DNA of 16,342 nt from assembly GCA_035761805.1 (NCBI GenBank), contig DASTQL010000186.1:1-16342 (forward strand). Direction: 5' to 3'. Below, piece by piece: positions 14,121 to 16,342 of the stretch. The stretch is from DASTQL01 sp035761805. Its GTDB lineage: Bacteria; Actinomycetota; Actinomycetes; Jiangellales; Jiangellaceae. Within the stretch, counting starts at the first letter, position 1, and every line of letters begins with the position of its first letter. The notes under the pieces are model-generated. The model did no database searches. It saw only the letters and a program-made list of their open reading frames with translations, and was not told the DNA's origin. The position numbers were made by a program, and so were the translations under genes.

Positions 14121-14849
14121 ATGGACAACTCTAGCGGAGTGGGCGTCCTGGACAAGGCCGCGCTCGTGCTCTCCGCCCTCGAGGCCGGACCGGCGACACT
14201 GGCCAACCTGGTGCAGTCGACCGGGTTGGCCCGCCCGACCGCGCACCGGCTCGCCGTGGCCCTGGAGCACCACCGCCTGGTGGCACGCGACCTGCAAGGT
14301 CGCTTCGTCCTCGGCCCGCGTCTCACCGAGCTCGCCACGGCAGCCGGCGAGGACCGCCTGCTGGCCGCGTCGGGGCCGGTGCTCGGCCGCCTGCGCGAGG
14401 CGACCGGCGAGAGCGCCCAGCTGTTCCGGCGGCAGGGCGACTACCGCATCTGCGTAGCGGCCGCCGAGCGTCCCAGCGGGCTGCGGGACACCATCCCCGT
14501 CGGCAGCACCCTCACCATGCTGGCGGGGTCGGCGGCGCAGATCCTGCTCGCCTGGGAGGAGCCCGAGCGCATGCACCGGGGGCTCCAGGGCGCCCGGTTC
14601 ACCGCCACCATGCTCGCGGCGGTACGCCGCCGCGGCTGGGCGCAGAGCGTGGGCGAGCGCGAGCCCGGGGTCGCCTCGGTCTCGGCCCCGATCCGCTCCT
14701 CCAGCGGCAAGGTCGTCGCCGCGGTGTCGGTGTCCGGGCCGATCGAGCGGCTCACCAGGCAGCCCGGTCGCCTGCACGCGCAGGCCGTGCTCGGCGCCGC
14801 CGACCGGCTCTCCGACGTCCTGCGCCGCAGCGAGCAGCAGTCCGCGTAG
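14121..14849 (+). CDS. ndgR: IclR family transcriptional regulator of leucine biosynthesis (NdgR/LtbR-type)
   Basis: A 242-residue regulator. The N-terminal winged helix spans about residues 10-62 (LDKAALVLSALEAGPATLANL, STGLARPTAHRLAVALEHHRL, RFVLGPRLTEL), followed by the IclR effector domain with LREATGESAQLFRRQGDYRICVAAAE, TIPVGSTLTMLAGSAAQILLAW and a C-terminal GVASVSAPIRSSSGKVVAAVSVSGP. Divergence from leuCD is the conserved context of NdgR in Streptomyces and LtbR in corynebacteria, which control leuCD and other amino-acid genes; assignment rests on this and on the family match. ATG at 14121 has no ribosome binding site and a -10-like CAATAT seven bases away, suggesting leaderless, autoregulated expression. 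Confidence 0.92.
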   Translation: MDNSSGVGVLDKAALVLSALEAGPATLANLVQSTGLARPTAHRLAVALEHHRLVARDLQGRFVLGPRLTELATAAGEDRLLAASGPVLGRLREATGESAQLFRRQGDYRICVAAAERPSGLRDTIPVGSTLTMLAGSAAQILLAWEEPERMHRGLQGARFTATMLAAVRRRGWAQSVGEREPGVASVSAPIRSSSGKVVAAVSVSGPIERLTRQPGRLHAQAVLGAADRLSDVLRRSEQQSA

Positions 14850-14852
14850 GTC

Positions 14853-14867
14853 CGGCGGCAGCCGCCG
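14853..14867. terminator. Short hairpin between ndgR and pncB
   Basis: CGGCGGC (14853-14859) and GCCGCCG (14861-14867) flank one base in the 40-bp spacer between the convergent genes. Stem of seven G-C pairs (fewer with a realistic loop), no T-tract; a weak candidate terminator. Confidence 0.4.
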
Positions 14868-14889
14868 CAGCAGCGTGGCCGCACCGGGG

Positions 14890-16257
14890 CTACGCGGACG
14901 GCGCCGGACCGTCGGCGGGCGGTCCCGGCTGTCGCAAGGCTCGGACGACCTCGGTCGTGAGCTCGACGAGCCGGGCGGACGTCCGGGGTCGCGAGGCCAC
15001 CGGCGAACGGATGCGACGGGCATCCTCGGGCAGCACGGCCAGGTCGCGCGCGAAGCGCTCGCGAGCCTCGGCGACGGCCGACGCCGGTGTCCCCGCCACG
15101 CCTGTGCGCCGGCCAGCCCGCATGACGGGCTGCAGCAGGACCTCGTAGTCGGGCGGGACAGGCTCCGTCCGCGTGGCCAGGACGTCCTCCCCGCCCCCCT
15201 CCCGGCGGTGGACCTGCTTGGCCCCGGGCGCTGTCACCTTGCCGGTCGACAGCTTCATCACCGGGCGCCCGTCGTACTCGACCAGCTTGTACGCGGCGTC
15301 GAGGTAGGGCGCGTCGGCCGAGGTGGCGACGCGGGTCCCCACGGCGAAGACGTCGACGGGCGCGCCGGCGGCCACCAGTTCCGCGACCGCGAACTCGTCG
15401 AGTCCCCCGCTGACGACGACGCGCGCCGAGGTGAGACCGGCGGCGTCGAGCGTGCGCCGCGCGTCGGTGGCCAGGGCAGCCAGGTCGCCGCTGTCCAGTC
15501 GTACGCCGCGACCGCGCCCGTCGGTGACCTCGCGGAGCACCTCCGCGGCGACCTCGAGCCCGTGCCCCGTCTCGTACGTGTCGACGAGGAGGGTCACCGG
15601 ATCGGTGCCGCCGGCCGCGAAGGCGCGGAAGGCACGGGCCTCGTCGGGGAAGACCTCGACGAAGGAGTGGGCCATCGTCCCCGTCGCGGGCAACCCGTAG
15701 CGCAGGGCCGCGGCCACGTTGCTGGTGGAGGCGAAGCCGACGATCGCCGCCGCTCGCGCAGCGTGCATGCCCGCCTCGACCCCCTGGCACCGCCGGAGAC
15801 CGAAGTCCACCACGGGGCGGCCGGTGGCGGCGATCACGGACCGTGCGGCCTTGGACGCCAGCGCCGTCTGGTGGCTCACCTGGTTCAGCACGTACGTCTC
15901 GACCAGCTGCGCCTCCGGCAGCGGTGCCGTCACCTCCAGCAGCGGCTCGCCGGGCAGCACGACCCGCCCCTCGGGGACGGCCCACACGTCGCCGGTGAAA
16001 CGCAGCCCGTGCAACGGCTCGAGGTCCGCCGGCGAGCGCTTCAGGGCGTCGGCGAGGTCGGCGACGTCCTCGTCGTCGACGTGGAGGCCGGTCAGGAAGT
16101 CCAGGGCGGACTCCAGACCGGCGGCCACCAGGAAGCCTCGATCGGGCGGCAGGTCGCGGACGAAGAGGCTGAACGTGGCCGGTCCGGCCATGCCCAGGCG
16201 GCGGTAGGTCATGGCCATCGTGACCTCGTAGAGGTCGGTCACCAGCGCGTCGGACAC
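14890..16257 (-). CDS. pncB: Nicotinate phosphoribosyltransferase
   Basis: PncB converts nicotinate and PRPP to nicotinate mononucleotide with ATP hydrolysis, the entry step of NAD salvage. The 455-residue protein begins MSDALVTDLYEVTMAMTYRR and shows FLVAAGLESALDFL, ETYVLNQVSHQTALASKAAR, DFGLRRCQGVEAGMHAARA and STSNVAAALRYGLPATGTMAHSF (178-199), whose His197 is the likely phosphorylated histidine, and VRLDSGDLAALA and VVSGGLDEF in the PRPP-binding barrel. GTG at 16257 has AGGAG about seven bases upstream on the minus strand. The gene converges with ndgR and lies downstream of a tRNA from which it is separated by a strong hairpin. Confidence 0.95.
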   Translation of the reverse strand: MSDALVTDLYEVTMAMTYRRLGMAGPATFSLFVRDLPPDRGFLVAAGLESALDFLTGLHVDDEDVADLADALKRSPADLEPLHGLRFTGDVWAVPEGRVVLPGEPLLEVTAPLPEAQLVETYVLNQVSHQTALASKAARSVIAATGRPVVDFGLRRCQGVEAGMHAARAAAIVGFASTSNVAAALRYGLPATGTMAHSFVEVFPDEARAFRAFAAGGTDPVTLLVDTYETGHGLEVAAEVLREVTDGRGRGVRLDSGDLAALATDARRTLDAAGLTSARVVVSGGLDEFAVAELVAAGAPVDVFAVGTRVATSADAPYLDAAYKLVEYDGRPVMKLSTGKVTAPGAKQVHRREGGGEDVLATRTEPVPPDYEVLLQPVMRAGRRTGVAGTPASAVAEARERFARDLAVLPEDARRIRSPVASRPRTSARLVELTTEVVRALRQPGPPADGPAPSA

Positions 16258-16281
16258 GTCGGGCTCCTGCTCCGGACGACG

Positions 16282-16314
16282 ACAGAGGCCCAGGTCGGCG
16301 ACCTGGGCCTCTGT
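16282..16314 (-). terminator. 15-bp perfect hairpin after the tRNA gene
   Basis: ACAGAGGCCCAGGTC (16282-16296) and its exact complement (16300-16314) flank GGC. It lies six bases beyond the tRNA 3' end on the minus strand and about 25 bases ahead of the pncB start, the right place for the tRNA's terminator. Confidence 0.75.
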
Positions 16315-16319
16315 GCTCG

Positions 16320-16342
16320 TAGCCCCGACCGGATTCGAACCG
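16320..16342 (-). tRNA. 3' end of a tRNA gene (identity unresolved)
   Basis: On the minus strand the last 23 bases read CGG-TTCGAAT-CCGGT-CGGGGCT-A. These are the T-loop, the 3' side of the T-stem, the 3' acceptor strand and the discriminator A. CCA is not encoded. The anticodon lies beyond the right edge, so the amino acid cannot be told. Confidence 0.85.

Noticed and set aside
12615..15023. A long minus-strand frame extending leuC upstream through ndgR.
   Set aside because: The LeuC N-terminus, ribosome binding site and divergent regulator fix the start at 14036; the extension has no homology.
16282..16342. A tRNA-associated attachment site for an integrative element.
   Set aside because: The tRNA 3' end is followed by a normal terminator hairpin and pncB. 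There is no integrase and no second copy of the tRNA end in the window.
1..16342. CRISPR arrays, insertion sequences, toxin-antitoxin or phage-defence genes.
   Set aside because: No regularly spaced repeats other than the hup 18-bp coding array, and no transposase, nuclease or toxin motifs were seen on either strand.

Overview
The window is high-GC bacterial chromosome with very strong G/C preference at third codon positions, frequent GTG starts and AGGAG/GGAGG ribosome binding sites. Gene content (an F420-pathway CofC, an HU protein with a long Lys/Ala/Thr tail, DUF3515, an IclR regulator divergent from leuCD, a four-cysteine L28) points to an actinobacterium; the genus cannot be fixed from the sequence alone. 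Nearly everything is housekeeping. No CRISPR array, prophage or insertion sequence was seen.

Layout, left to right. (1) 1-3680: a DAK2/DegV-type fatty-acid kinase-like gene (runs off the left edge) diverges from rpmB; thiL is convergent with rpmB and divergent from a stand-alone Lrp/AsnC ligand-binding-domain gene, followed by a DUF3515 lipoprotein. (2) 3568-5882: ddl (D-Ala-D-Ala ligase) and a divergently transcribed PLP-dependent Cys/Met-metabolism enzyme. (3) 5883-8347: a three-gene accessory block made of a short-chain dehydrogenase/reductase, a 5'-truncated F420H2:NADP oxidoreductase-like gene that has lost its Rossmann glycine loop, and a TetR regulator. It sits between genes that I recall as close neighbours in many actinobacteria, so it looks like an insertion. 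(4) 8348-11059: gpsA and plsC (coupled, phospholipid precursor synthesis), divergent from cofC (F420 biosynthesis) and a small cold-shock-fold protein. (5) 11115-11828: hup, an HU with a histone-H1-like tail encoded by 18-bp tandem repeats, with repeats in its promoter region. (6) 12020-14849: leuD and leuC (leucine biosynthesis) divergent from an NdgR-type IclR regulator; the 84-bp spacer holds a perfect inverted repeat lying between the -35 and -10 of what looks like a leaderless ndgR promoter. (7) 14890-16342: pncB (NAD salvage), a 15-bp perfect hairpin, and the 3' end of a tRNA gene cut by the window edge.

The most notable points are the truncated oxidoreductase at the edge of the accessory block, the operator/leaderless promoter arrangement of ndgR, the DUF3515 lipoprotein whose signal peptide lies upstream of any canonical start codon, and the repeat architecture in and upstream of hup. 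I did not find a convincing wholly new system.
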